Positions 1 to 8,558 of a stretch of 64,000 bases of DNA are shown piece by piece; positions within the stretch are counted from its first letter, which is position 1, and each line of letters starts with the position of its first letter. Origin of the DNA: Oceanispirochaeta sp963676905 (lineage in GTDB: Bacteria; Spirochaetota; Spirochaetia; DSM-2461); assembly GCA_963676905.2 (NCBI GenBank), contig CAXXVE010000001.1, positions 806,001 through 870,000 of the forward strand, in the 5' to 3' direction. The position numbers and the translations under genes are program-made. The notes under the pieces were generated by a model. That model ran no database searches. It was not told the DNA's origin and was given only the letters and a program-made list of their open reading frames with translations.

Positions 1-168
1 GGCATATTCCAGATCCTCTTCCCAGGGACAGGTCCCCAGAAAGCTTAATTCGTCTTCCAGCCAGATTTTGAGGTAGTAGGCCGTAATATCTGTATATCCT
101 TCTTCAACAAGGCGGTGCAGGGCAACTGAGCTGTCCACTCCGCCGGACAATAATAGAGCTATTTTCAT
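1..168 (-). CDS. mnmA: tRNA-specific 2-thiouridylase MnmA, N-terminal 56 residues (runs off the window)
   Basis: MnmA puts sulfur on U34 of Lys, Glu and Gln tRNAs using ATP and a persulfide relay. Translating the minus strand from the ATG at 168 gives an opening with the PP-loop ATP-binding motif SGGVDSS at about residues 8-14. It is followed by YYLKIWLEDE and CPWEEDLEYA, typical of the MnmA N-terminus. The frame is open to the window edge, so the rest of the gene lies outside. It is divergent from the activase gene at 359, and the 190-base gap should hold both promoters. The family call is firm from the two motifs; completeness cannot be judged. Confidence 0.85.
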   Translation of the reverse strand, partial: MKIALLLSGGVDSSVALHRLVEEGYTDITAYYLKIWLEDELSFLGTCPWEEDLEYA

Positions 169-358
169 GATGACCTGATTTTTACAGACTTGTATGGCTT
201 TTGCAAGATCCCGAGTTGGGGGAATCACAAATACGGGCAATAGACAAAATCTTTTTTCTGCTCAATAATGACTATTTACAAGCTATTACAGACATTTACC
301 GCTTATCTGTCAAGATTTTCACAACAGCTGAAGATTCTGTAATTTCGAGAGGTCTAAA

Positions 359-3300
359 ATGAAAAGTATCGGTATCAACATAGGTAGTTCAAGCCTTAAA
401 ACAGTCATTATCGAGGACGGAAAAACTCTCTGGAGTAATGTCATTCCCCATGAGGGAGACTTTCAGAATGCCGTTCTGAATCTATACTCAAGTGAATATC
501 TGGAACCGGGAACACCCCTTCTGGTCACCGGAACAGAGGGGCGTTACCTGCTCTCTGCCAACTCGGTAATCGAACCGGTCTGTATCGAAAAGGCCCTGGA
601 AAAAACAGGACACAAAGTCGATGCGGTTGTCAGCATGGGTGGTGAGGACCTGGTTGTCTACGCTGTAAATGAAGAGGGAAAGATAACCAACAACTTCTCA
701 GGAAGCAAATGCGCTTCGGGAACCGGTGAGTTCTTCAAACAGCAGCTCGCAAGAATGGACATGACCCTGGACAATGTGAATAACGTTTCCGATGACAGCA
801 AAGTCTGCTCTCTTTCATCCCGCTGTTCTGTATTTATGAAGAGCGACTGTACACATAAACTCAATAAGAAAGAGGCCACAAAGGACGACATCGTTGTCTC
901 TCTCAGCGACGTTATGGCCACCAAGGTCTGTGACTTTTTAAGCCGCGCCAAGATCGACTCCGGACGGGTCCTCTTAAGCGGCGGAATTACAAAGAACAAG
1001 CATATTCTCCGCTATATGGAGGAGAAGACTCCCGAAATCGAATATATCATTCCCGATGAGGCCGCCTACTTCGAAGCTTTCGGTGCCGCCTGGCTGGCAG
1101 AAGAGAACGGAACCCCTCTTCCCGAATCCGACAGGATTCTGAAGGACAGCAAGGTCCGCTTCGATCGCTACAAGGACCTCAAGACAGCGGAAGACAAGGT
1201 TCAGTACTTCGAAACAGAGATCGGAACCGTAAAGGCCGACAGGGAGTACATCCTCGGAATTGACGGCGGTTCCACAACCACCAAGGCCTGTCTGATTGAC
1301 ATTGAAACCACCGAGATTGTTGCCGCCCACTACGGACGGACCCACGGAGACCCTGTACGGGCCCTGCAGAACTGTATAATCGAGCTCCAGAAGAAGATCC
1401 ACAAGGATCTTGGAGAAGGTGCCTCCATTAAAATATCCCTAGCCGCCACCACAGGTTCCTCCAGAGAGATTCTGGGTGTCTATATGGAGACAGCGGGAGT
1501 CTACAACGAAATCATCGCCCACTCCTACGGAACCACCTTTTTCAGCAAGGATGTGGACACAATCTTTGAAATCGGCGGACAGGACGCCAAGTATGTTCTT
1601 CTTGAAAACCGCGTCCCCATCGACTATGCCATGAATGAGGCCTGTTCCGCCGGTACCGGTTCCTTCCTTGAAGAGTCCGCAGCGGGAGACCTCAATATAG
1701 CCCATGCCTGGGAGATCGGAGAGATCGCCCTCAAGGCCGAAGACCCCCTTAAATTCGGCGAGCACTGCTCCGCCTTTATCAACTCTGACATAAGAAAAGC
1801 CATCCAGCAGGGAGCCAGACGGGAGGATATTACCGCCGGTATCGTTACCTCCATCGTCTCCAACTACCTCAACAGAGTTGTCGGAAACAGAACCATCGGA
1901 AAGAAGATCTTCCTCCAGGGCGGTGTTGCCAAGAACAAGGCTGTTCCCCTGGCATTTGCCATGCTTCTGGACAAGGAGATCCTTGTTCCCCCCGCACCCG
2001 AGCTTATGGGATGTTTCGGTGTTGGTGTTCTGGCCCGCCAGAAAATGGAAGAGGGACAGCTTGAAAAGACCTCTATCGACCTGAATGCCGTCCTCGACAC
2101 AAAGATCGAATATGAAAGAGTCTTCACATGTAAATCCTGTGACAACCTCTGCCCCATTCAGGTTCTCAATGTAAACGGACACAAGTACATGTTCGGCGGA
2201 CGCTGCAGCAAGTACGCCAACTCCAAGAAGGTCGTGGGTAAATCAGACAACGTCATCAACTACATCGATAAGCGCAACGAGCTGATGTTCTCAACCTTTG
2301 CCCCCAGTGCAGAGAGCTTCACAGCAAAAAGAGATTTTACAGTGGGTATTCCCCGCTGTTTCTCAGTACACAGCCTCTACCCCCTCTACTCATGGTTCTT
2401 CCACGAACTGGGGATCAAGACGGTTCTTTCAGACGAGATTGCCCATGAGGGTGTGGCCAGGGCCGAAAGTACCTACTGTTTTCCCGCGGAAATCGCCCAC
2501 GGGGCCGTTCAGGATATAATCAACAAGGGAACCGACTACATCTTTGTTCCCCACTTCCGGGACATGCCCAGTATGGAGAAAGACGTTCACGCCAACTTCT
2601 GCCCCATCACACAGAGTCTGCCCTACTACATCCAGAAGGCATTTCCGAATGTACCCGAAGACAAGCTTATCCCTCTGATTGTCACCTTCAAATTCGGTGA
2701 AGCCAAGGCCCTAGAATTCTTCTATAAAATGGGAGACCAGCTCTCCATTCCCGCAGAAGAGATCAAAGCCGCATTTACAACAGCCATGGCCAAACAGGAA
2801 GAGTATTTTAAAGCCTCCAAGGCCCTTGGAAGAGAGGCCCTGAAGATTGCCAAAGAGCAGGACCATCCTGTAATTGCCCTTCTGGGACGCCCCTACAACG
2901 CCTTCACTCCCGAAGCCAATATGGGGATTCCCCGCAAGTTCAGCAGCCGCGGCTACTCCATCATCCCCTTTGACATCCTCCCTGAGGGTGACGAGGATAT
3001 CTTTGACAACATGTACTGGTACTACGGTCAGCTCGATATGAAGGCTGCAGCCAGACTGAAGGATGAGCCCAATATCTATGTGACCTATATCACAAATTTC
3101 TCCTGTGCCCCCGACTCCTTTATCCTCCACTATCTGAAGTGGATGATGGGAACCAAGCCCTTCCTGATCCTGGAACTTGACTCCCACTCCGCAGATGCCG
3201 GTGTGGATACCAGAGTGGAAGCCTTCCTGGATATCATCGACGGCTACCGCTCAAGACTGGAAACAGGAAAGGGAGAGCGCTACGACAACGGTCTGCGCTT

Positions 3301-4675
3301 TATCAATAACGGCAGTGAACCTCTTCATCTGAAAAACCAGAACACCGGAGAGACAATCCCCATCATGAACAACAAAAAGGTGAAGATGCTCCTTTCCAAT
3401 ATGGGAGACCTCTCCACTGCCATGATGGCATCCATTGTCAGAAAGACAGGGGTAAACGCCCAGGCACTGCCTGTGGCCGACTCAAAGACCCTGCAGCTTG
3501 CAAGAAGCCATGCCTCGGGCAAGGAGTGTGTTCCCTCCCATCTCGTTCTGGGATCGGCACTGAAGTTTATCAACTCCGAAGAGTACAGAAAGGACGAGAT
3601 CTACCTGCTCTTTGTTCCCATCACCACCGGCCCCTGCCGTACTGGTCAGTACTTTGTATTCTATGAAAACCTCTTCAAGGATATGCGCCTTGAAAACGTG
3701 GTTGTCGTCACTTTGAGTGCGGACAACTCATACACCGAGCTGGGTCCTGACTTTTCCAAGTATATGTGGCACGGACTTGTTATTTCGGACTATATGAAGG
3801 ACATCCAGACCTCTCTGCGGGCCTGTGCCGAGGATCCCGACAAAGCGCTGAAGATCTACAACGATCTATGGCATGAAATGATAAAGGTCATCGACAAGGA
3901 CTTCAAACTGGCCTACCCCGCTCTGAAAAAGGTGGCGAAAACCATAAGGGAAATCCCCCTCAAGAAGACAATTCATGAGGTTCCCAGGGTTCTCATAGTC
4001 GGTGAGATCTATGTACGCCGGGATGACTTTGCTGTAGACGAACTTGTAGATCTGATGAGTAAAAAGAACATCATCGCCAAGGTTTCAGGTATATCCGAGT
4101 GGATTCACTACCTCGACTTTGTCCGTGACTACGACTTCAACAAGCGCCTGAAACTGCTGCCCTGGTACAAGCGTCCCTTCTCAGAAGAGATGAGGAAGCT
4201 TGTCCGTCTTCATATCGAGATGGCATGGAAGCACCATGTGGAGAGAAAGGCCAAGAAGATTCTCGATGTTACCGATCTGATTCCCCATACACCCCATGAT
4301 ATGAAGAAGATCATGAAGAATACCACCGACAACTTCGTCAACCTGGAGCTGAACTCTGAAATCGCCATTTCCAGCGGTGTTGCTGCTACGGCAATGGAAG
4401 AGGGATACTCGGGAATCGTCAATATCTCACCCTTCGCCTGTCTCATCGGACGGGTTATTGAGGGATTGATTACACCCTGGGCAAGGGACAAGAACTACCC
4501 CACCTTCAGTCTCGAGGTGGACGGTAATATTCTTCCTCCCAACATCGTCAACAAGCTGAACATCTTTATGATGAATGTGCTCCGCTTTAAAAATGACCCT
4601 GACTCTTCAGATCTGATTGAGTCTGATATTGCTGGAGAAAAAACTGAAGAGACCAAGGCAGCCGTAAACGACTGA
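359..4675 (+). CDS. double acyl-CoA dehydratase activase fused to a dehydratase-like domain (BadF/BadG + DUF2229)
   Basis: Two ASKHA ATPase activase domains stand in tandem. The first (about residues 1-260) has the phosphate loop IGINIGSSS and Cys118/Cys156 in CASGTG and SSRCSVF contexts. The second (about 296-560) has GIDGGSTTTK and Cys429/Cys470 in CSAGTG and EHCSAF contexts. In 2-hydroxyacyl-CoA dehydratase activases such cysteines hold the [4Fe-4S] cluster that passes a high-energy electron at the cost of ATP. A Cys cluster follows (591, 594, 598, 616), then a long DUF2229/HgdB-like part to residue 1438. GAGAGG lies just upstream of the ATG. No separate HgdA/HgdB dehydratase or CoA-transferase gene is nearby, so the substrate is unknown. 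The Lrp gene begins 13 bases downstream, so the two are probably co-transcribed. Confidence 0.85.
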   Translation: MKSIGINIGSSSLKTVIIEDGKTLWSNVIPHEGDFQNAVLNLYSSEYLEPGTPLLVTGTEGRYLLSANSVIEPVCIEKALEKTGHKVDAVVSMGGEDLVVYAVNEEGKITNNFSGSKCASGTGEFFKQQLARMDMTLDNVNNVSDDSKVCSLSSRCSVFMKSDCTHKLNKKEATKDDIVVSLSDVMATKVCDFLSRAKIDSGRVLLSGGITKNKHILRYMEEKTPEIEYIIPDEAAYFEAFGAAWLAEENGTPLPESDRILKDSKVRFDRYKDLKTAEDKVQYFETEIGTVKADREYILGIDGGSTTTKACLIDIETTEIVAAHYGRTHGDPVRALQNCIIELQKKIHKDLGEGASIKISLAATTGSSREILGVYMETAGVYNEIIAHSYGTTFFSKDVDTIFEIGGQDAKYVLLENRVPIDYAMNEACSAGTGSFLEESAAGDLNIAHAWEIGEIALKAEDPLKFGEHCSAFINSDIRKAIQQGARREDITAGIVTSIVSNYLNRVVGNRTIGKKIFLQGGVAKNKAVPLAFAMLLDKEILVPPAPELMGCFGVGVLARQKMEEGQLEKTSIDLNAVLDTKIEYERVFTCKSCDNLCPIQVLNVNGHKYMFGGRCSKYANSKKVVGKSDNVINYIDKRNELMFSTFAPSAESFTAKRDFTVGIPRCFSVHSLYPLYSWFFHELGIKTVLSDEIAHEGVARAESTYCFPAEIAHGAVQDIINKGTDYIFVPHFRDMPSMEKDVHANFCPITQSLPYYIQKAFPNVPEDKLIPLIVTFKFGEAKALEFFYKMGDQLSIPAEEIKAAFTTAMAKQEEYFKASKALGREALKIAKEQDHPVIALLGRPYNAFTPEANMGIPRKFSSRGYSIIPFDILPEGDEDIFDNMYWYYGQLDMKAAARLKDEPNIYVTYITNFSCAPDSFILHYLKWMMGTKPFLILELDSHSADAGVDTRVEAFLDIIDGYRSRLETGKGERYDNGLRFINNGSEPLHLKNQNTGETIPIMNNKKVKMLLSNMGDLSTAMMASIVRKTGVNAQALPVADSKTLQLARSHASGKECVPSHLVLGSALKFINSEEYRKDEIYLLFVPITTGPCRTGQYFVFYENLFKDMRLENVVVVTLSADNSYTELGPDFSKYMWHGLVISDYMKDIQTSLRACAEDPDKALKIYNDLWHEMIKVIDKDFKLAYPALKKVAKTIREIPLKKTIHEVPRVLIVGEIYVRRDDFAVDELVDLMSKKNIIAKVSGISEWIHYLDFVRDYDFNKRLKLLPWYKRPFSEEMRKLVRLHIEMAWKHHVERKAKKILDVTDLIPHTPHDMKKIMKNTTDNFVNLELNSEIAISSGVAATAMEEGYSGIVNISPFACLIGRVIEGLITPWARDKNYPTFSLEVDGNILPPNIVNKLNIFMMNVLRFKNDPDSSDLIESDIAGEKTEETKAAVND

Positions 4676-4688
4676 TCAGGAGAAGAAT

Positions 4689-5123
4689 ATGCAGCCCGAT
4701 GAAATTGACTGGAAGATAATCAACCTGCTCCGGGAGAGCCATCAGAACAACAACGCCATTGCCAGACAGCTCGGAATCTCCGAGGGAACTGTAAGGCAGC
4801 GTCTGAAAAGACTGAAGGACAATAACATTATCAAGGTGAAGGCCCTGATAAACCCGGAAGTACTTGAAAACCAGCAGCTGGCGACCATTGCGGTCAATGT
4901 CAGCGAATCCTCCCTTCTTGAAGCAAAGGCGCGGGAGCTGGCGGATCTTCCCAATGTACTGGATGTTTCCATAACATCGGGCCGCTATGATCTTTTTGTC
5001 GAAGTTCTTGTTGATTCAAACCACGGCCTCGTCCGTTTTCTTACTGAAGAGCTGGCCGGGGTCAAGGGAGTCAGCTCGACCGAAAGTTTTCTGATGCTGA
5101 AAAGCTTCAATAAATACGTTTAA
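4689..5123 (+). CDS. Lrp/AsnC family transcriptional regulator
   Basis: A 144-residue protein of the usual Lrp/AsnC length. An N-terminal winged helix-turn-helix (about residues 4-50, with NAIARQLGISEGTVRQRLKRL as the recognition region) is followed by an alpha-beta RAM ligand-binding domain (about 65-140). Family members form dimers or octamers and respond to amino acids or other small metabolites. It has a strong GGAG site and starts 13 bases after the activase gene, with nfnA 61 bases beyond. It may therefore regulate its own redox cluster; this is inferred from position only. The effector cannot be read from the sequence. Confidence 0.9.
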   Translation: MQPDEIDWKIINLLRESHQNNNAIARQLGISEGTVRQRLKRLKDNNIIKVKALINPEVLENQQLATIAVNVSESSLLEAKARELADLPNVLDVSITSGRYDLFVEVLVDSNHGLVRFLTEELAGVKGVSSTESFLMLKSFNKYV

Positions 5124-5141
5124 TTAAAAACTGAATTACAG

Positions 5142-5168
5142 GCACCGGACACAGCTTTTTCCGGTGCC
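5142..5168 (+). promoter_or_regulatory. perfect 9-bp hairpin between the Lrp gene and nfnA
   Basis: The arm GGCACCGGA (5142-5150) is exactly complementary to TCCGGTGCC (5160-5168) around a 9-base loop. No T-run follows; the nfnA ribosome site (GAGG, about 5174) begins about 6 bases later. It could be an mRNA stabiliser, a processing site or a weak attenuator. It does not cover the ribosome site itself. Confidence 0.5.
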
Positions 5169-5184
5169 GGAAAGAGGAATCGAA

Positions 5185-6033
5185 ATGAATAAAGTTCTGG
5201 AAAAAAAACAGCTTTCCGCTGATGTATTCCGAATGAAAATAGAAGCACCTCTGATCGCCGAAGAGCGTAAAGCGGGCCAGTTTCTTATCCTGCAGGTAGA
5301 CAGGGAGTACGGAGAGAGAATCCCCCTTACAATTGCAAACGCCGATGCCGGAGAGGGTTTTATCGAAATCATCTTCCAGGCCGTCGGAGCGACAACAAGA
5401 CAGCTCAGCCGCAAGGAAGCAGGAGAGTTTGTTGAAGCTGTTCTCGGCCCCCTGGGTCAGCCCACAAAGATAGAAAAACTGGACGGTCCTGTTGTCTGTG
5501 TAGGCGGCGGTATAGGCGTGGCCCCCATGCACCCCATTGTTGAGGCACACCACAAGGTCGGAAACAAAGTCATCACAATTATGGGAGCCAGAAACAAGGA
5601 TCTTCTGATAATGGAAGAGGAGATGAAGGCTCTCTCCGATGAACTGATTATCTGTACTGACGATGGCTCCTATGGAAGGAAGGATCTTGTAACAGTTCCC
5701 CTGAAAGAGCTCTGCGAATCCGACACACCCCCCGCTGAGGTGATTGCCATCGGACCTCCCATCATGATGAAATTCTGCGCCGAAACCACAAGACCCTACA
5801 AGGTTCACACCACAGTCTCCCTGAACACCATCATGGTAGACGGAACTGGAATGTGCGGCGGCTGCCGTGTTTCCATCGGTGGAGAGACAAAATTTGTCTG
5901 TGTAGACGGTCCCGAGTTCGACGGACACCTCGTTGATTTCGACAATATGATGATGAGACTCAAATCTTACAAGAGCCAGGAAGCCCACCGCTGCAATCTG
6001 GATATTGAAGCAGAAAAGCTGGAGGGTAAATAA
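5185..6033 (+). CDS. nfnA: NADH-dependent reduced ferredoxin:NADP+ oxidoreductase small subunit NfnA (SudB-like)
   Basis: This is the FAD and [2Fe-2S] small subunit of the NfnAB electron-bifurcating transhydrogenase, which couples NADH and reduced ferredoxin to make NADPH. Visible are the FAD-binding start (about residues 1-95), the nucleotide-binding VCVGGGIGVAPMHPIV, and a C-terminal [2Fe-2S] ligand set including Cys224, Cys227 and Cys239 (MCGGCRV, KFVCVDGPEFDGH). I chose the ATG at 5185 (282 residues) because GAGG lies 7-8 bases before it. An upstream GTG at 5164 falls inside the 5142-5168 hairpin. The stop shares one base with the nfnB start, so translation is probably coupled. The same fold occurs in dihydroorotate dehydrogenase electron-transfer subunits, but the NfnB partner decides the call. 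Confidence 0.88.
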   Translation: MNKVLEKKQLSADVFRMKIEAPLIAEERKAGQFLILQVDREYGERIPLTIANADAGEGFIEIIFQAVGATTRQLSRKEAGEFVEAVLGPLGQPTKIEKLDGPVVCVGGGIGVAPMHPIVEAHHKVGNKVITIMGARNKDLLIMEEEMKALSDELIICTDDGSYGRKDLVTVPLKELCESDTPPAEVIAIGPPIMMKFCAETTRPYKVHTTVSLNTIMVDGTGMCGGCRVSIGGETKFVCVDGPEFDGHLVDFDNMMMRLKSYKSQEAHRCNLDIEAEKLEGK

Positions 6034-7517
6034 TGAGCGAATATAAGTCACCTGAAATACTTGAAAAGGAAGCTTCTGCTCTCTGGGAAGGCCTGAAAGG
6101 CACCCAGATGACCCCCAAGACACGGAGAGATATACCTCAGCAGGACATGCCCAGTCAGGACCCTGATGTCCGACGGGCCAATATGGAAGAGGTCGCCCTT
6201 GGATATTCTGAAGAGCAGGTGTTTGTTGAATCAGCCCGCTGCCTTCAGTGCAAAAACGCACCCTGCATCAACGGCTGCCCCGTAAGCATCGATATTCCCC
6301 GTTTTATTAAAGAAGCGGGAGAGGGCAGGTTCGCCGAAGCCGTCGATGTGATAAAGGAGAGCAGCATGCTCCCCGCCATCTGCGGCCGTGTATGTCCCCA
6401 GGAGAAGCAGTGCATGGAACAGTGCACCCTCGGCAAAGTTCTGAAGGATCCCGAAAAGTCCGTAGCCATAGGCCGGATAGAGCGTTTCCTTGCCGACTGG
6501 GACAGTGAAAACCGCCCCGAGGCAAAGGTGGAACTTCCCGCACTCAACGGCAAAAAGGTAGCCATTGTCGGAAGCGGTCCCTCCGGACTGACAGCTGCGG
6601 CAGACCTGCGCAAGGCGGGATTTGAAGTAACGATCTTTGAAGCTTTCCACAAACCCGGGGGAGTTACAGTCTATGGAATCCCCGAGTTCAGGCTTCCCAA
6701 GTCCATTGTTGAACGCGAGGTGGACGGCCTGATGCGGATGGGCGTCAAATTCGAGAACAATTTTCTTGTCGGACGGACCCGGAAGCTGAAGGATCTGATG
6801 GAGAAGGACGGCTACAACGCCGTTTATATAGCCTCTGGTGCGGGACTTCCCAAGTTCATGCACATTGAAGGGGAAAACCTTGTAGGCGTATTCTCGGCCA
6901 ACGAGTTCCTGACCCGGTCCAACCTGATGAAGGCCTATGACAGCAATGCGGCCACCCCCATCTACCAGGCGAAAAGAGTAGCCGTCTTCGGCGGAGGCAA
7001 TGTCGCCATGGACGCCGCCCGTACAGCCGTCCGGATGGGAGCCGAAGAGGTTCATATCATCTATAGAAGAACAGAAAAAGAGATGCCTGCCCGTGTTGAA
7101 GAAGTACACCATGCCAAAGAGGAAGGGGTCATCTTCAACCTGCTTACAAGTCCCGTACGGATTCTGGGAGATGAGGACGGACGCGTCTGTGCTATTGAGT
7201 GCCTGAAGTACGAACTGGGTGAACCCGATGAGTCAGGACGGCGGAAGCCGGTTCCTCTGGAGGGAAGCGAGTTTACAATTGAAGTAGAGACCTGTATTCC
7301 TGCTATCGGAAACACATCCAACCCCCTTATCAAGCAGACCACTCCCGGTCTTGAGTTTACAAAATGGGGAACCATTGAAGTGGATGACAACCAGAAGACA
7401 AGCCTGGATCACGTCTTTGCGGGAGGGGATATCTCCCAGGGCGCTGCCACTGTTATCCTCGCCATGGGCGACGGACGGAAGGCTGCCGCAGCCATTATTG
7501 AAGACCTGAAAGATTAA
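6033..7517 (+). CDS. nfnB: NfnB / glutamate synthase small-subunit-like flavoprotein, large subunit of the transhydrogenase
   Basis: A 494-residue protein with eight N-terminal cysteines in two sets (70, 73, 78, 82 and 117, 121, 127, 131) that should hold two [4Fe-4S] clusters. A FAD-binding GSGPSGL follows at about 180, and an NADP-binding GGGNVAMDAARTA with YRRTEKEMPAR further on. This is the layout of NfnB, and also of the homotetrameric glutamate synthase small subunit GltA. The tight one-base overlap with the NfnA gene favours NfnB, the bifurcating subunit. No glutamate synthase large subunit is in the window. A strong terminator follows directly. Confidence 0.88.
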   Translation: MSEYKSPEILEKEASALWEGLKGTQMTPKTRRDIPQQDMPSQDPDVRRANMEEVALGYSEEQVFVESARCLQCKNAPCINGCPVSIDIPRFIKEAGEGRFAEAVDVIKESSMLPAICGRVCPQEKQCMEQCTLGKVLKDPEKSVAIGRIERFLADWDSENRPEAKVELPALNGKKVAIVGSGPSGLTAAADLRKAGFEVTIFEAFHKPGGVTVYGIPEFRLPKSIVEREVDGLMRMGVKFENNFLVGRTRKLKDLMEKDGYNAVYIASGAGLPKFMHIEGENLVGVFSANEFLTRSNLMKAYDSNAATPIYQAKRVAVFGGGNVAMDAARTAVRMGAEEVHIIYRRTEKEMPARVEEVHHAKEEGVIFNLLTSPVRILGDEDGRVCAIECLKYELGEPDESGRRKPVPLEGSEFTIEVETCIPAIGNTSNPLIKQTTPGLEFTKWGTIEVDDNQKTSLDHVFAGGDISQGAATVILAMGDGRKAAAAIIEDLKD

Positions 7518-7520
7518 TCC

Positions 7521-7551
7521 AAAGCCCCGGGGCCTGCCCGGGGCTTTTTTT
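7521..7551 (+). terminator. intrinsic terminator after nfnB
   Basis: Stem AGCCCCGGG (7523-7531) pairs exactly with CCCGGGGCT (7537-7545) around a 5-base loop, followed by seven T. It lies 3 bases after the nfnB stop and closes the activase-Lrp-nfnAB unit. Confidence 0.93.
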
Positions 7552-7681
7552 GCTGCTCCTGTCCGGAACTGTAAAAAACTGTTTTTTTAACTACCCGATT
7601 CCTTACAGATCTGATAAGATTACATATTGATCCGGTTGCCTGCCGGTTCTGATAAATACATCCTGCTTTACGAAATGAGAT

Positions 7682-7979
7682 ATGAGTGACACAAGTAAAA
7701 ACATTAGCAAAAAGGTAATATTTGTTTACCCTTCAGAACTTATTCAATCCTCAGTAATTGAGACACTGGCAGAAAGGAATGATCCTCCGGGGAGACTGCA
7801 TATTTGCAGCCAGAAAGCTGATGGACAGCGAGTTCCTCTATGTTTTTGCTTTTGACCCGGAGAGCCGGCGTCAGAATATGCCTAAAATCCGGAAATATAT
7901 TCAAGCCTCCCTGCAGGCAAGATTCAACAGGGAATTCGGCCTGAACAGCCTCAAGAAAGGGGCATCCGCCGCAGGTTGA
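7682..7979 (+). pseudogene. small, probably frameshifted gene of unknown function
   Basis: Two overlapping frames read as protein but neither is complete. The first, from the ATG at 7682 to the TGA at 7855 (57 residues), opens with ISKKVIFVYPSELIQSSVIE, a convincing strand-helix start. It becomes odd after LAER. The second, in another frame from a TTG at 7758 to 7979 (73 residues), contains GDCIFAARKLMDSEF, then FLYVFAFDPESRR and a charged helix ending in REFGLN. A one-base indel around 7770-7800 would join them. The opening vaguely resembles the first strand of receiver-like domains in some spirochaete regulators; I cannot assign a family. It may instead be two small genes. Confidence 0.4.
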
Positions 7980-7982
7980 GCA

Positions 7983-8558
7983 TCAGCTGTCCCGTTTCTG
8001 AAGCTCTGCAAGAACATCGGCTATAGTCAGCCCCCTGTCTTCAAGAAGAACCATCATATGGTAGATCAGGTCTGCCGATTCAAAAACATAATCTTCACTT
8101 TTCTCTGCAAGAACAAGTTCCACCGCTTCCTCTCCGCACTTTTTCTTTATCTTGGAAGTTCCCTTTTCAAAAAGGTGGGTTGTATAGGACCCCGGGGGCA
8201 TCTCTTCATGGCGCTTCTGAATTGTTTTTGTAAGGGAGGAGAGGATTCCCTCCTGAAGTTCGGCAGACTCCTCCAGGGCGTCATGCTCTTCAATGTCCTT
8301 TTCTTCAATTATCATCTCATAGGCTTCGGAAGAAGACCCGGAGGGAAGCAGGGCGTAGTAGTGGTTGCGCCTTTTCTCAAGAACCTTGAAAGCCCCGTCT
8401 CCGGCAAAGGGAAGAATCCGTCCGGTTTCAGGGTGGGTCACCCAGAGAACACCCTGTTCCCGGCTCTTTGAGAACCCCTTCTCATCCATCAGGGCTGCGC
8501 AGCTTTCACCGCCCTCCACTTCAATAACAAGTCCCAGAACTGTACCCCGGCTCACCAC
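7983..8558 (-). CDS. hisE: phosphoribosyl-ATP pyrophosphatase (HisE) with a HisI-like N-terminal part lacking metal motifs
   Basis: The last 90 or so residues (TKTIQKRHEEMPPGSYTTHL, then KCGEEAVELVLA and SADLIYHMMVLL) are a clear HisE all-alpha domain, which hydrolyses PR-ATP to PR-AMP in step 2 of histidine synthesis. The first 100 residues sit where bifunctional HisIE proteins carry the cyclohydrolase HisI, and LMDEKGFSKSREQG resembles the HisI opening. However, the family's DCD and CHTG-type metal ligands are not visible. The domain is therefore degenerate, divergent or something else. The GTG start at 8558 overlaps the end of hisA by 7 bases, which implies translational coupling. Confidence 0.82.
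   Translation of the reverse strand: MVSRGTVLGLVIEVEGGESCAALMDEKGFSKSREQGVLWVTHPETGRILPFAGDGAFKVLEKRRNHYYALLPSGSSSEAYEMIIEEKDIEEHDALEESAELQEGILSSLTKTIQKRHEEMPPGSYTTHLFEKGTSKIKKKCGEEAVELVLAEKSEDYVFESADLIYHMMVLLEDRGLTIADVLAELQKRDS

Noticed and set aside
658..3573. Several long antisense frames inside the activase gene
   Set aside because: They are shadows caused by the strong codon bias of the real gene; no ribosome sites or family motifs.
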